DNA of 24,055 nt from JADLEX01 sp964586775 (GCA_964586775.1 CAZPJD010000235.1:1-24055); one strand, 5' to 3'; positions 1 to 8,817 are shown, counted from the stretch's first letter. Made by a program: numbers and translations. The notes: generated by a model from the sequence alone, not told the origin.

Positions 1-1
1 C

Positions 2-244
2 GAGACCATGGATGGCGGGAAGACCATGCAGGGGAGCAAGGCCATGCAGGGCGGCAAGGGCATGGAGGGTGACAAGGGCATGATGGGCGGCAAGGGCATG
101 ATGGGTGACAAAGGCATGATGGGTGGCAAGAGCATGCAGGGCGAAAAACCCTTGGAGAGTGGCAAGGGCAGGGAGCCTGACACGGACATGAAAGGTAACA
201 AGAAGGCCGGCAAGGGCATGAAAATGGAGGGGATGGACAAGTAG
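2..244 (+). CDS. Met/Gly/Lys-rich repeat protein, C-terminal part (5' end outside window)
   Basis: The reading frame is open to the left edge, so the ATG at 8 may be internal and this is probably the tail of a longer protein. It is built of about seven near-identical six-residue units of the type G-M-M-G-D/G-K, followed by a lysine-rich tail ending M-K-M-E-G-M-D-K. There are no cysteines or histidines; the density of methionines suggests thioether binding of Cu+ or Ag+. Similar low-complexity proteins are often annotated as MXKDX-type pentapeptide repeat proteins of unknown function. Its position before a YHS protein and a copper ATPase fits a metal-sequestration role. That role is inferred from composition and context, with no catalytic domain visible. 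Confidence 0.6.
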   Translation, partial: ETMDGGKTMQGSKAMQGGKGMEGDKGMMGGKGMMGDKGMMGGKSMQGEKPLESGKGREPDTDMKGNKKAGKGMKMEGMDK

Positions 245-535
245 CGTCTCACAGTCGTCGGGTCTGGCGACGCCCGGCGTCCTGGCGAGTAGCGGAACTC
301 AGTGCGTGTCCGTTCCGCCAGTTTGACGGGCACCCTCCCTACGATGACGACGAGGGGCTGGTGACGCGCACTCCGACACGCGAGCGCTCAACGTGATCAA
401 CGCGGGGTAGCGACAATTACGACGACATCACCTGACCAAGCTGCTGAAGAGCGGGAACAAAAAATGTTTGATTCACACGAAACGACGTGAAAACCAGAAT
501 CAAAAGATTCTGACAACCACAACCAAGAAAGAGAC
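245..535. other. Intergenic region without a supported gene
   Basis: Every frame is broken by stops and I recognise no conserved protein here. The only structure I can point to is the short perfect hairpin at 495-512, listed separately. The stretch presumably carries the promoter for the YHS gene, but I cannot identify a convincing -35/-10 pair. Confidence 0.5.
495..512. promoter_or_regulatory. Perfect 7-bp inverted repeat upstream of YHS gene
   Basis: CAGAATC and GATTCTG flank an AAAA loop, 23 bases before the ATG at 536. No T-tract follows, so a terminator is unlikely. It could be an operator for a metal sensor or an mRNA 5' hairpin close to the ribosome binding site. Its role is unproven. 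Confidence 0.35.
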
Positions 536-727
536 ATGACCATGAAAGAATCGAAAGCCGTGACCAAAGATCCCATCTGCGGAATGACCGTGGACGAAGC
601 GACCGCTCTCCACGCCGAACGCGATGGAAAGACGTTCTACTTTTGCAGCGACCACTGCCGGAAAAAGTTTCTGTCCACGCCTTCAGGCGCGAAGCCCGAG
701 GATAAATCTGGAGGCTGTTGTGGATAA
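536..727 (+). CDS. Small YHS-domain metal-binding protein
   Basis: This 63-residue protein is essentially one YHS domain. It has the D-P-I-C-G-M-T-V-D entry motif near residues 12-20, an aromatic F-Y-F-C segment near 34-37, and D-H-C-R-K-K-F just after. It ends in a Cys-Cys-Gly tail. YHS domains occur alone or at the N terminus of copper and heavy-metal P-type ATPases and are thought to bind or hand over metal. The ATG at 536 follows a purine-rich AAGAAAGAGA; ATG 542 is an alternative start. Proximity to the P1B-ATPase at 868 suggests a copper chaperone-like or sensing role. The family call is firm; the function is inferred. Confidence 0.85.
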   Translation: MTMKESKAVTKDPICGMTVDEATALHAERDGKTFYFCSDHCRKKFLSTPSGAKPEDKSGGCCG

Positions 728-731
728 ATAT

Positions 732-857
732 ATGGTGAATACGGGCGTGATTTCAGTGAATGCCAGCCCGGCCACGGTTCGCGTCATTTGCACGAACGAA
801 GAACTGATGATTGCGCACACAGTGTTGAATTCCAGTGGGGCGATCAGTGTGGACTAA
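732..857 (+). CDS. Possible 41-residue small protein
   Basis: A short frame begins at ATG 732, five bases after the YHS stop, and ends 10 bases before the ATPase start, so it fills the gap exactly. The product is a compact V-I-S-V-N / R-V-I-C-T / G-A-I-S-V-D pattern with a beta-alpha-beta look. It resembles the C-terminal halves of small proteins ending in a 'GA-x-x-V' strand. I see no strong ribosome binding site and no recognised family. It could be a real small protein translationally coupled to its neighbours, or chance. Confidence 0.35.
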   Translation: MVNTGVISVNASPATVRVICTNEELMIAHTVLNSSGAISVD

Positions 858-867
858 AGGAAACTAT

Positions 868-3057
868 ATGAGCAGTGATCCCATCCCCACCATCGCGGCA
901 AAGCGTGGCCCAACGACGATCGTGCCTGCGTCGGGTAACACGATTTACACGTGTCCGATGCACCCCGAAGTGCAGCAAGACCATCCCGGCGATTGCCCCA
1001 AGTGCGGCATGGCGCTGGAACCGAAGACGGTGACGGCGGGTACGGATGACGAGGAAAATGCCGAGCTGCGCGACATGACGAAGCGCTTCTGGATTGGTGC
1101 CGCGCTGACGTTGCCGGTGTTTGTCCTGGCGATGGCTCACGTGATCCCGGCACTGGGCAGACAGCCCTGGGTGGAGAGCCACGTCTCGCGCTGGATTCAG
1201 TTTGCGCTCACCACGCCTGTGGTCTGGTGGGCGGGCTGGCCGTTTTTCCTCCGTGGCTGGCGCTCCGTCGTGACGCGTCACTTGAACATGTTTACGCTAA
1301 TCGCCATCGGTGTGGGGGCCGCGTTCGCGTTCAGTGCCGTGGCGATGCTCCTGCCCGGCATTTTCCCACACACGATGCAACACGAGGGCAAGGTTGCTAT
1401 CTACTTTGAAGCTGCGGCAGTGATCGTGGTGTTGGTGCTCCTCGGTCAGGTGCTCGAACTCCGTGCCCGCAGCCGCACCGGCAGCGCCATCAAAGCATTG
1501 TTGAACCTTGCACCGCCCACTGCTCGTCAAGTTGTACCGGGGGGCGACCACGAAGTCCCGCTTGATCAAGTGAAAGTAGGCGACTGGTTGAGGGTGGTTC
1601 CAGGTGACAAGGTACCCGTTGATGGTGAGGTAGTCGAAGGACACTCCAGCGTGGAAGAGTCGATGATCACAGGCGAGCCGCTTCCCGTGGAAAAGTCCGT
1701 CGGCGACAAAGTGACGGGCGGCACCGTCAATGGCCCCGGCAGTTTCGTCATGCGCGCCGAGCGAGTGGGTAGCGACACGTTGCTCGGGCAGATCGTGAAC
1801 ATGGTTGCCGAGGCCCAGCGCAGCCGCGCGCCGATCCAGGGGCTCGTCGACACCGTCGCGGGGATCTTCGTGCCGGTCGTACTGGCTGTGTCAGCGCTCA
1901 CCTTCGTCATCTGGATGTGGCTGGGGCCGGACCCCAAACTCACACACGCCATCGTTAATGCCGTGGCCGTCCTCATTATCGCCTGCCCCTGCGCCCTCGG
2001 TCTGGCCACACCAATGTCCATCATGGTCGGTGTCGGTCGCGGCGCGCAGGAAGGCGTGCTCGTGAAGAACGCCGAGGCGCTCGAACGGTTGGAGAAAGTC
2101 ACGACGCTCGTCGTGGACAAGACGGGCACGCTCACGGAGGGCAAACCCAAGCTGATGGATGTGCTGCCGACCGACGGGTTCGACGGGAAGGACTTGCTGC
2201 GTCTGGCGGCGTCGCTGGAGCAGGGCAGCGAACATCCGCTTGCCGCCGCGATTGTGCAGGGCGCGAAGGACCAAGACCTCCCCATCGAAGCCGTGACAGA
2301 CTTCCGCTCCGTGACGGCGGGTGGAGTGCTGGGCACCGTTGCTGGTCGTGCGGTCATGATCGGCAAACGCGATTTTCTGCGGAACGAAAAGATCACCGGT
2401 CTACACCCACTCGAAGCCTCGGCTATGACACTTCAGGAAGAAGGTAAGACCGCGATGTATGTCGCTGTGGATGGCAAGCCGGCAGGCATTCTCGCCGTGG
2501 CCGACCCGATCAAATCCACCACTGCCGAAGCCATCCGCGAACTCCATAGATTCGGATTGAAACTCGTCATGCTCACCGGCGACAACCGCCGCACTGCCGC
2601 CGCAGTCGCGAAGACACTCGGCTTCGATGCGGTGGAGGCGGAGATTGAACCGGCAGGCAAAGTCAGCTATGTGAAGAAGCTGCGGTCGGAAGGCGTACAC
2701 GTCGCGATGGCCGGCGACGGCATTAACGACGCACCTGCCCTCAGCGAAGCGGACGTCGGGATTGCGATGGGCACCGGCACGGACGTTGCCATGCAAAGCG
2801 CGGGCATCACCCTGGTGACAGGCGACCTCCGCGCCATTGCCAAAGCGATGCACCTCAGTCGTGCCACCATGCTTAACATCCGGCAGAACCTGGTCTTCGC
2901 TTTTCTCTACAACGCGTTAGGTATTCCGGTGGCAGCGGGGGTGCTGTACCCGTTCTTCGGCTTGCTACTCAGCCCGATCATTGCCGGCGCCGCGATGAGC
3001 CTGAGTTCCGTTTCGGTCATCATCAACGCCTTGCGGCTGCGAAACGTGAGGCTGTGA
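868..3057 (+). CDS. copA: Cu+-exporting P1B-type ATPase (CopA class, CPC motif)
   Basis: This inner-membrane pump couples ATP hydrolysis to metal export. The ATG at 868 has AAAGGAA seven bases upstream and is preferred over ATG 835, giving 729 residues. The N terminus carries a heavy-metal-binding module, C29-P-M-H-P with C43-x2-C46-G-M, instead of a classic CxxC HMA domain. Further on come the S-M-I-T-G-E actuator loop, the C373-P-C375 transport motif, the phosphorylated D417 in D-K-T-G-T, S-E-H-P-L in the nucleotide domain, and G-D-G-I-N-D-A-P. Y-N in the penultimate helix and M-S-x-S-S in the last match Cu+ selectivity. Multiple hydrophobic segments lie near residues 70-220 and 330-390. 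The YHS protein upstream is a likely partner. Confidence 0.93.
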   Translation: MSSDPIPTIAAKRGPTTIVPASGNTIYTCPMHPEVQQDHPGDCPKCGMALEPKTVTAGTDDEENAELRDMTKRFWIGAALTLPVFVLAMAHVIPALGRQPWVESHVSRWIQFALTTPVVWWAGWPFFLRGWRSVVTRHLNMFTLIAIGVGAAFAFSAVAMLLPGIFPHTMQHEGKVAIYFEAAAVIVVLVLLGQVLELRARSRTGSAIKALLNLAPPTARQVVPGGDHEVPLDQVKVGDWLRVVPGDKVPVDGEVVEGHSSVEESMITGEPLPVEKSVGDKVTGGTVNGPGSFVMRAERVGSDTLLGQIVNMVAEAQRSRAPIQGLVDTVAGIFVPVVLAVSALTFVIWMWLGPDPKLTHAIVNAVAVLIIACPCALGLATPMSIMVGVGRGAQEGVLVKNAEALERLEKVTTLVVDKTGTLTEGKPKLMDVLPTDGFDGKDLLRLAASLEQGSEHPLAAAIVQGAKDQDLPIEAVTDFRSVTAGGVLGTVAGRAVMIGKRDFLRNEKITGLHPLEASAMTLQEEGKTAMYVAVDGKPAGILAVADPIKSTTAEAIRELHRFGLKLVMLTGDNRRTAAAVAKTLGFDAVEAEIEPAGKVSYVKKLRSEGVHVAMAGDGINDAPALSEADVGIAMGTGTDVAMQSAGITLVTGDLRAIAKAMHLSRATMLNIRQNLVFAFLYNALGIPVAAGVLYPFFGLLLSPIIAGAAMSLSSVSVIINALRLRNVRL

Positions 3058-3075
3058 CGAAGTTGCGAAATATGA

Positions 3076-3392
3076 GCTGGCATCGTCGTACCCATGGAAC
3101 TGGCTCACCTGCCGTACAAGAAGGCGACGTACGAGGATTATGTGGGGATTCGCGGACTGAAGCAGCACGGGAAAAAAGATGGCGGCGACATGTCGTGGAC
3201 GTGGTGAAGCGTTTGGTCGCCGCCCTCGAACCAGGCGACGTGGTGCTGGGCGGAGGCGACGTCAAGAAACTGAAGAAGCTGCCTCCCGGTTGCCGGGCCG
3301 GCGACAACGCGAACGCATTCATCGGCGGATTTCGGCTGTGGGCACATGCCGATGGCGGGCAACGACCTGTGAAGAAGGCCCGCTCCTCGTGA
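3076..3392 (+). pseudogene. Decayed C-terminal fragment of a ROK/polyphosphate-type glucokinase
   Basis: Two adjoining frames together read like the last ~100 residues of a polyphosphate/ATP glucokinase. The first (from about 3076) contains V-V-P-M-E-L-A-H-L-P-Y-K-K-A-T-Y-E-D-Y-V-G. The second carries W-R-R-H-V, G-D-V-V-L-G-G-G-D-V, P-P-G-C-R-A-G-D-N-A-N-A-F and G-G-F-R-L-W, ending at the stop at 3390-3392. The frame changes at or near the A-run around 3174-3180. The N-terminal ATP- and sugar-binding parts are missing; the fragment abuts the ATPase stop, so it is both truncated and frameshifted. Its position just upstream of gnd-zwf suggests the operon once began with glucokinase. Confidence 0.75.
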
Positions 3393-3457
3393 GAGAGAGG
3401 CGGAGAACGGCCTTGGACCAAGCAAGAGACAAACCTCAACACATCGCAAAGGCTGTG

Positions 3458-4492
3458 ATGAAAAAGAACACAACAAGGCAACTCGGGATGGTGGGCCTGG
3501 GCCGGATGGGTGCCAACATGGTGCGACGGCTCATCAAGGGCGGCCATCAGTGCGTGGTCTTCAACCGGTCGCCACAGAAGGTGAAGGACTTGGTCAAGGA
3601 GAAGGCCATCGGCGCTTCCTCGCTCGCCGACCTTGTGAAGAAACTCCAGAAACCGCGGGCCGTGTGGTTGATGGTGCCCGCCGCCGCCGTGGACACGTGC
3701 ATCGCCGACCTGCTGCCGCTGCTGGAGTCCGGCGACATCCTGATTGACGGCGGCAATTCCTGCTACGTGGACGACATCCGGCGCGCAAAGGACGTTACGC
3801 GAAAGGGAATTCACTATGTGGACGTGGGCACGAGCGGCGGTGTGTGGGGACTGACACGCGGCTACTGCCTGATGATCGGCGGCGAGATAAACGTGGTGCA
3901 GCATCTCGATCCCCTCTTCGCCACGTTGGCGCCGGGCAGCGGCAACATTCCACGCACGACCGGGCGCAAGAAGTCCGGCGGCACCGCGGAGCAGGGCTAC
4001 CTGCATTGCGGCCCGAACGGCGCCGGCCATTTCGTCAAGATGGTCCACAACGGCATCGAGTATGGCCTCATGGCCGCCTATGCGGAAGGGCTCAGCGTCT
4101 TGCTCGGCGCCAATATGGGCAAGCAACCACAGGACCCCGACGCCGAAACGACGCCTCTCCGCGATCCCGAGCATTATCAATATGACCTCGATCTGGGCGA
4201 CATCGCCGAGGTGTGGCGGCGCGGCAGCGTCATCGCCTCGTGGCTGCTGGACTTGACGGCGGACGCGTTGGCCGAGGATGCCAACCTCTCGCAATTCACG
4301 GGCCGGGTATCGGACTCCGGCGAAGGCCGGTGGACGATCAAAGCCGCCATTGACGAAGGGGTGCCGGTGCCAGTGCTCACCACGGCGCTGTATGCGCGAT
4401 TCGCTTCCCGCGGCGCGGCGGATTTCCAGGGCAAGCTGCTCTCGGCGATGCGCTATGGGTTCGGCGGCCATCTGGAGAAACCCGCAAAGTAA
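3458..4492 (+). CDS. gnd: 6-phosphogluconate dehydrogenase (decarboxylating), short GndA-like form
   Basis: Oxidises 6-phosphogluconate to ribulose-5-phosphate and CO2 in the oxidative pentose phosphate pathway. The ATG at 3458 is preceded by AAAGG and places the Rossmann motif G13-L-G-R-M-G18 at the expected N-terminal spot; the open frame before it has no family similarity. The family signature G-T-S-G-G-V-W-G is near residue 125. The catalytic G-x-G-H-F-V-K-M-V-H-N stretch has K194 and N198. At 344 residues it belongs to the short (about 300-340 residue) subfamily rather than the 470-residue E. coli type; the short forms are often NAD-dependent. zwf starts nine bases after its stop, so the two are almost certainly co-transcribed. 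Confidence 0.93.
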   Translation: MKKNTTRQLGMVGLGRMGANMVRRLIKGGHQCVVFNRSPQKVKDLVKEKAIGASSLADLVKKLQKPRAVWLMVPAAAVDTCIADLLPLLESGDILIDGGNSCYVDDIRRAKDVTRKGIHYVDVGTSGGVWGLTRGYCLMIGGEINVVQHLDPLFATLAPGSGNIPRTTGRKKSGGTAEQGYLHCGPNGAGHFVKMVHNGIEYGLMAAYAEGLSVLLGANMGKQPQDPDAETTPLRDPEHYQYDLDLGDIAEVWRRGSVIASWLLDLTADALAEDANLSQFTGRVSDSGEGRWTIKAAIDEGVPVPVLTTALYARFASRGAADFQGKLLSAMRYGFGGHLEKPAK

Positions 4493-4501
4493 GGAGTAAC
4501 T

Positions 4502-5980
4502 ATGAGCCTTCCCGACAAGCCTCTTGCTCCTGACGACAAACTTGACGCCGCTGCCGACAAGTTTGTCACTGCTAACAAACCCGCTGCGCCTCACTCCGAC
4601 GCTCTCGTTTTCTTCGGGGCCACCGGCGACCTCGTGTACAAGAAGATTTTCCCCGCTCTCTATGCGATGGAACGGCGGGGGCATCTGCAGGTACCCGTCA
4701 TCGGGGTCGCGAGCTCGGACTGGACGGTCGAGCAGTTCCGCGCGCGCACCCGCGCGAGCGTCCAGACGCACGATGACTTCGACGAGGCCATCTTCGCGAA
4801 GCTCCAGGAGCGGCTCCACTACATCAGCGGCGACTATGGCGATCCGGCCACCCACGCCGCGCTCCGTCAGGCACTCGGCGGAGCAGCCCATCCGCTGCAC
4901 TATCTCGCCATCCCGCCGAGCCTATTCGCGAGGGTGGTCGAAGGGCTTGGCCAGTCAGGCTGCGCCCGCGGTGCGCGCGTGATCGTCGAGAAGCCCTTCG
5001 GCCGTGACCTCCTGTCCGCGCAGGCGCTCAGCGCGACGCTCCACACGGTCTTCGACGAGTCGTGTGTCTTCCGCATCGACCATTACCTAGGGAAGGAATC
5101 GGTGCAGAACCTGCTGGTTTTCCGCTTCGCGAACACCTTCCTCGAGCCGTTCTGGAACCGCACCTTTGTCGAGAGCGTCCAGATCACGATGGCCGAAAGC
5201 CTCGGCGTCGAGGGCCGTGGCAGTTTCTACGAGGAGTCCGGCGCCATTCGTGACGTGATCCAGAACCACATGCTCCAGGTCGTGGGCTTCCTCGCGATGG
5301 AGTCGCCGCCGACGACGAACCACGAGTCGATCCGCGAGGAGCAGGTGAAGGTGTTCAGGATGATCCGCCCGCTCAGCCCCGAGGACCTGGTGCGCGGGCA
5401 GTTCCGCGGCTACCGCCAGGAGGACGGCGTTGCTCGCGACTCGATGGTCGAAACATTCGCCGCCGCCCGGCTCCGCATCGACTCTCCACGCTGGAACGGC
5501 GTGCCCTTCTTCATCCGTGCGGGCAAGTGCCTCCCGACGACGATGACCGAGGTGCTGGTCATGCTCAAACGACCCGCACTCAGCACCCTGTGCCCAGGCC
5601 AGGCGAACTATGTGCGCTTCCGGCTGAGCCCCGACGTGACGATTGCCATCGGCGCCCGTGTGAAGCGCCCCGGCGATGAGCTGATTGGCGATCCGACGGA
5701 ACTCAAAGTGGTCCACCACCCGCACGGGGACGAGATGGACGCCTACGAGCGTCTCCTGGGCGACGCCATGAGGGGCGACGGCACCCTCTTCGCGAGCCAA
5801 GACGGCGTGGAGGCCGCGTGGGCAGTCGTTCAACCGGTCTTGGGGTTGGTGACACCCGTGCGTGAATACGAGCCCGGCACGTGGGGACCGTCCGAGGCCG
5901 AGAAATTCACGGCGGGTATCTGTGGCACACAGCCCAGTGCGGCTGGTACCCCATGGCACACTAATGTGACCTATGAATAA
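4502..5980 (+). CDS. zwf: Glucose-6-phosphate 1-dehydrogenase
   Basis: Catalyses the entry step of the oxidative pentose phosphate pathway, glucose-6-phosphate to 6-phosphogluconolactone. AAGGAG precedes the ATG at 4502. The nucleotide-binding motif G39-A-T-G-D-L lies after an N-terminal extension of about 30 residues rich in Asp, Lys and Ala. The active-site signature R-I-D193-H-Y-L-G-K198-E is intact, followed by N-L-L-V-F-R-F-A-N. The 492-residue length is normal. The cytosolic enzyme is encoded in one operon with gnd and the GH15 gene, whose start overlaps its stop by eight bases. No 6-phosphogluconolactonase gene is present here. Confidence 0.96.
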   Translation: MSLPDKPLAPDDKLDAAADKFVTANKPAAPHSDALVFFGATGDLVYKKIFPALYAMERRGHLQVPVIGVASSDWTVEQFRARTRASVQTHDDFDEAIFAKLQERLHYISGDYGDPATHAALRQALGGAAHPLHYLAIPPSLFARVVEGLGQSGCARGARVIVEKPFGRDLLSAQALSATLHTVFDESCVFRIDHYLGKESVQNLLVFRFANTFLEPFWNRTFVESVQITMAESLGVEGRGSFYEESGAIRDVIQNHMLQVVGFLAMESPPTTNHESIREEQVKVFRMIRPLSPEDLVRGQFRGYRQEDGVARDSMVETFAAARLRIDSPRWNGVPFFIRAGKCLPTTMTEVLVMLKRPALSTLCPGQANYVRFRLSPDVTIAIGARVKRPGDELIGDPTELKVVHHPHGDEMDAYERLLGDAMRGDGTLFASQDGVEAAWAVVQPVLGLVTPVREYEPGTWGPSEAEKFTAGICGTQPSAAGTPWHTNVTYE

Positions 5981-8369
5981 GAATGCCAACGACTTTGGGG
6001 CGCCAGGGATTAAGCCGCGCTGGACTTCCATCGCCAAGGACGGCATCGGCACAGCGTATCACAGCAGTTCCTGCGTCTGGTTCACGCTTAGCCACGGCAT
6101 CATCAACGAGATTTATTTTCCACATGTGGATACGCCAAATACCCGCGACCTGCAATTTCTCATCACGGATGGCGAATCGTTCTGCCACGAAGAAAAGCGG
6201 GACATGGAACACAAAACAGAATACCCGGAGCCAAACGCGTTGCTCTACCGCCTCACCAATTCCGACCGCGAGGGCCGCTATCGCCTCGTCAAAGAAATCG
6301 TCGTGGACCCGCACTCGTCGGTGTTGTTGATGCACACGCGGCTGGAAGTCTTGGACCCGAAGCTGCGCGGCAAACTCCGTCTCTATGCGTTGCTCGCCCC
6401 TCACATGAAAGGCACGGGCAAGCATAACTCGGCCTGGTGGTGTGGATTGGATGGCCGGAAACTCTTCGACGTGCAACGAGAGGACATTGATCTGTCGTTC
6501 GGGTGCACGCCCGATTTCACGAGGCGCTCCGTGGGCTACGTCGGATTCAGCGATGGCTGGCAGGACTTGATGGACAACTTCACAATGGATTGGGAATTCG
6601 AACAGGCCGAGGACGGCAACATCGCGTTGACCGGGGAGATCGATTTATCGGACGGAATGGAATTCACGCTGGGCGTGGGCTTCGGGCGCACTCCGCACAG
6701 CGCGTCAGCGCACCTCCTGCAAGCGTTCGCCACCCCGTTCGCCGACCAGCGCGAGAAGTATGTCAGCCAATGGCAGCGCACTCGCGCCAAGGTGGATTTG
6801 AGCCGGCACACCACAGACGGTGGGTCCATGATGCGCGTGAGCCAATGTGTGTTACTAGCGCATGAAGACAAGACGTTCCAGGGCGCGTTCGTAGCGTCGC
6901 TGAGCATTCCCTGGGGCGAGACGAAGGACGACAGCGATCGCGGCGGGTATCATCTCGTCTGGACGCGCGACATGGTGCAGACCGCCACGGCGTTGTTGGC
7001 CTGCGGACACACGGAGTCGCCGTTGCGCGCGCTGATCTGGCTGGCGTGTGTCCAGGCAGCCGATGGCAGCTTGCCGCAAAACAGTTCGATTGCCGGCGAG
7101 GCGTACTGGCACGGGATTCAACTGGATGAAGTGGCGGGGCCGATTCTGCTCGCCTGGCGTGTGCAGCAGGCGGACGCGCTCCGGCAATTCGATCCGTGGC
7201 CGCTGGTCTCGCGCGCCGCGCGGTATGTGATCCTGCACGGACCGGTGACGGCGCAGGAGCGTTGGGAGGAGAATGCCGGGTACTCGCCTTCGACGCTGGC
7301 CACCATCATCGCGAGCGTGGTGTGTGCGGCGGAATTTGCGCGCGGCAGAACAGACACACACGCGGCGGACTTTTTGCTCGAGTATGCCGACTGGCTGGTG
7401 ACCCATTTAGAGGAATGGACCGTCACGACCCGCGGCGAACTCGTGACGGGCACACCGCGGCACTACGTCCGCATCACCTCGGCCGATCCGACACACGCCG
7501 TGGCGTCGCCTGACCCGGATGAGGCTGAGATTGTCATCGCAAACGGCGGCGGCACACATCCGGCGCGCAACATCGTCAGCGGCGATTTTCTCCACCTGGT
7601 CCGGCTGGGGGTTCGTGCTGCAGACGACCCGCTGATCGTCGATTCCCTCGCGGTGATCGATCACGTGCTCAAACGCGACCTGCCGCAAGGCCCGTGCTGG
7701 CGGCGCTACAATCACGATGGCTATGGCCAGAAGGCCGACGGCAGCGCCTACGACGGGACGGGTGAAGGTCGCTGCTGGCCGATTCTGACGGGCGAACGTG
7801 GTCATTATGAGCTGGCTGCTGGACGCGATCCGTTGCCGTTCATCGACGCGATGGAAACATTCGCCAACGAGGGCGGCATGTTACCGGAACAGCTCTGGGA
7901 CGCCGATGATTTGCCGGAGGGAACGATGAAACGCGGTCGCCCGACCGGGTCGGCCATGCCGCTGTGTTGGGCGCACGCGGAGTATGTGACCCTGGTGCGC
8001 AGTCACAAGGATGGGGTGTGCTTTGACCGCATCGAGCCGGTGTATCAGCGTTATGCCAAGGCCGGGACAAGCAGCACGATTGACATGTGGACGCTCGCAC
8101 ATCAGCCGCAACGGATCGCCCAAGGGAACACGCTCCGCATTATCACCGAAAAGGCAGCGACGATTCATTGGAGCGTTGATGGATGGGTGACGGCGAATGA
8201 TCTGGACACGCGGGAGGCGGGACTCGGGTGCTGGTTTGGAGATCTGCCGTCGGCCCAACTCTCGGCCCGCACCCGCATCGTGTTCACGTTGTTGTGGCAA
8301 GCGGGATGGGAGGGGCGAGATTTTCAGGTAGTGATTGATGCGTCAATTCCAACCCGGAAAACGGCATGA
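5973..8369 (+). CDS. Glycoside hydrolase family 15 protein (glucoamylase/trehalase-like)
   Basis: A 798-residue GH15 enzyme with an N-terminal beta-sandwich domain (about residues 1-270, starting with K-D-G-I-G-T-A-Y and I-I-N-E-I-Y-F-P) and an (alpha/alpha)6 catalytic barrel. Catalytic acid candidate E386 is in Q-L-D-E-V and base candidate E639 in M-L-P-E-Q. The substrate-site segment V-W-T-R-D-M-V is near residue 330. There is no signal peptide, so it is probably cytosolic and acts on storage glucans, maltodextrins or trehalose to release glucose. Its start overlaps the zwf stop by eight bases, indicating translational coupling. This links glucan breakdown to the pentose phosphate route, although the local glucokinase is dead. 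Exact substrate cannot be read from sequence. Confidence 0.9.
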   Translation: MNKNANDFGAPGIKPRWTSIAKDGIGTAYHSSSCVWFTLSHGIINEIYFPHVDTPNTRDLQFLITDGESFCHEEKRDMEHKTEYPEPNALLYRLTNSDREGRYRLVKEIVVDPHSSVLLMHTRLEVLDPKLRGKLRLYALLAPHMKGTGKHNSAWWCGLDGRKLFDVQREDIDLSFGCTPDFTRRSVGYVGFSDGWQDLMDNFTMDWEFEQAEDGNIALTGEIDLSDGMEFTLGVGFGRTPHSASAHLLQAFATPFADQREKYVSQWQRTRAKVDLSRHTTDGGSMMRVSQCVLLAHEDKTFQGAFVASLSIPWGETKDDSDRGGYHLVWTRDMVQTATALLACGHTESPLRALIWLACVQAADGSLPQNSSIAGEAYWHGIQLDEVAGPILLAWRVQQADALRQFDPWPLVSRAARYVILHGPVTAQERWEENAGYSPSTLATIIASVVCAAEFARGRTDTHAADFLLEYADWLVTHLEEWTVTTRGELVTGTPRHYVRITSADPTHAVASPDPDEAEIVIANGGGTHPARNIVSGDFLHLVRLGVRAADDPLIVDSLAVIDHVLKRDLPQGPCWRRYNHDGYGQKADGSAYDGTGEGRCWPILTGERGHYELAAGRDPLPFIDAMETFANEGGMLPEQLWDADDLPEGTMKRGRPTGSAMPLCWAHAEYVTLVRSHKDGVCFDRIEPVYQRYAKAGTSSTIDMWTLAHQPQRIAQGNTLRIITEKAATIHWSVDGWVTANDLDTREAGLGCWFGDLPSAQLSARTRIVFTLLWQAGWEGRDFQVVIDASIPTRKTA

Positions 8370-8463
8370 TGACCTCATACTGCTGCTGATAGGACTCCGC
8401 AGCAGGGATGGAGCGTCGGGACTTGTAGGATGACGGAACATTGCAGAAGGAGGAGCCAGTTAG

Positions 8464-8817
8464 ATGGCCGCGATCGAAAGCATCATTATCAATCTCGTGC
8501 AGTGGCTGCGGCTCGCGGTAGAAGCGACGGGCGCTCTTGTGATTGCGGTCGGCGTTACTATGGCTTTCTACGGATTCGGACGCGCGCTTGCGTTGCGACA
8601 GTCTGAAAGTTATGTCGAGGTCCGGCTGACGCTCGCGCGTTACTTGGCACTCGCGATTGAGTTTGAACTGGCCGCGGACATCCTCTCGACGGCGATTGCA
8701 CCGAGTTGGAACCAAATCGGAAAATTGGGCGCCATTGTTGTGATCCGCACGGGACTCAACTACTTTCTCATGCGCGAAATGAAAGAGGAGCGAGTGAAAG
8801 GCGTAGGGCACGCGTAG
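8464..8817 (+). CDS. DUF1622 family membrane protein
   Basis: A 117-residue protein whose first half contains a long hydrophobic segment (about residues 18-42). It continues with the family pattern of an amphipathic stretch with A-L-R-Q-S-E-S-Y, then A-L-A-I-E-F-E-L-A-A-D-I-L, and a final helix with V-V-I-R-T-G-L-N-Y-F-L. This matches my memory of DUF1622, small inner-membrane proteins of unknown function. A strong GGAGGAG lies nine bases before the ATG. It sits 32 bases upstream of the multicopper oxidase and is probably in the same transcript. A copper-related role would be guesswork. Confidence 0.8.
   Translation: MAAIESIIINLVQWLRLAVEATGALVIAVGVTMAFYGFGRALALRQSESYVEVRLTLARYLALAIEFELAADILSTAIAPSWNQIGKLGAIVVIRTGLNYFLMREMKEERVKGVGHA

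Noticed and set aside
8..244. CRISPR-like or non-coding tandem repeat
   Set aside because: The repeats are contiguous 18-base units without spacers and keep an open frame, so they are coding.
3023..4900. A 625-codon open frame on the minus strand
   Set aside because: It is antisense to the glucokinase remnant, gnd and the start of zwf, which have clear family motifs; the antisense product resembles nothing and reflects high third-position GC.
5087..6052. A 321-codon open frame on the minus strand
   Set aside because: Fully antisense to zwf, whose active-site motifs lie on the plus strand in this interval.
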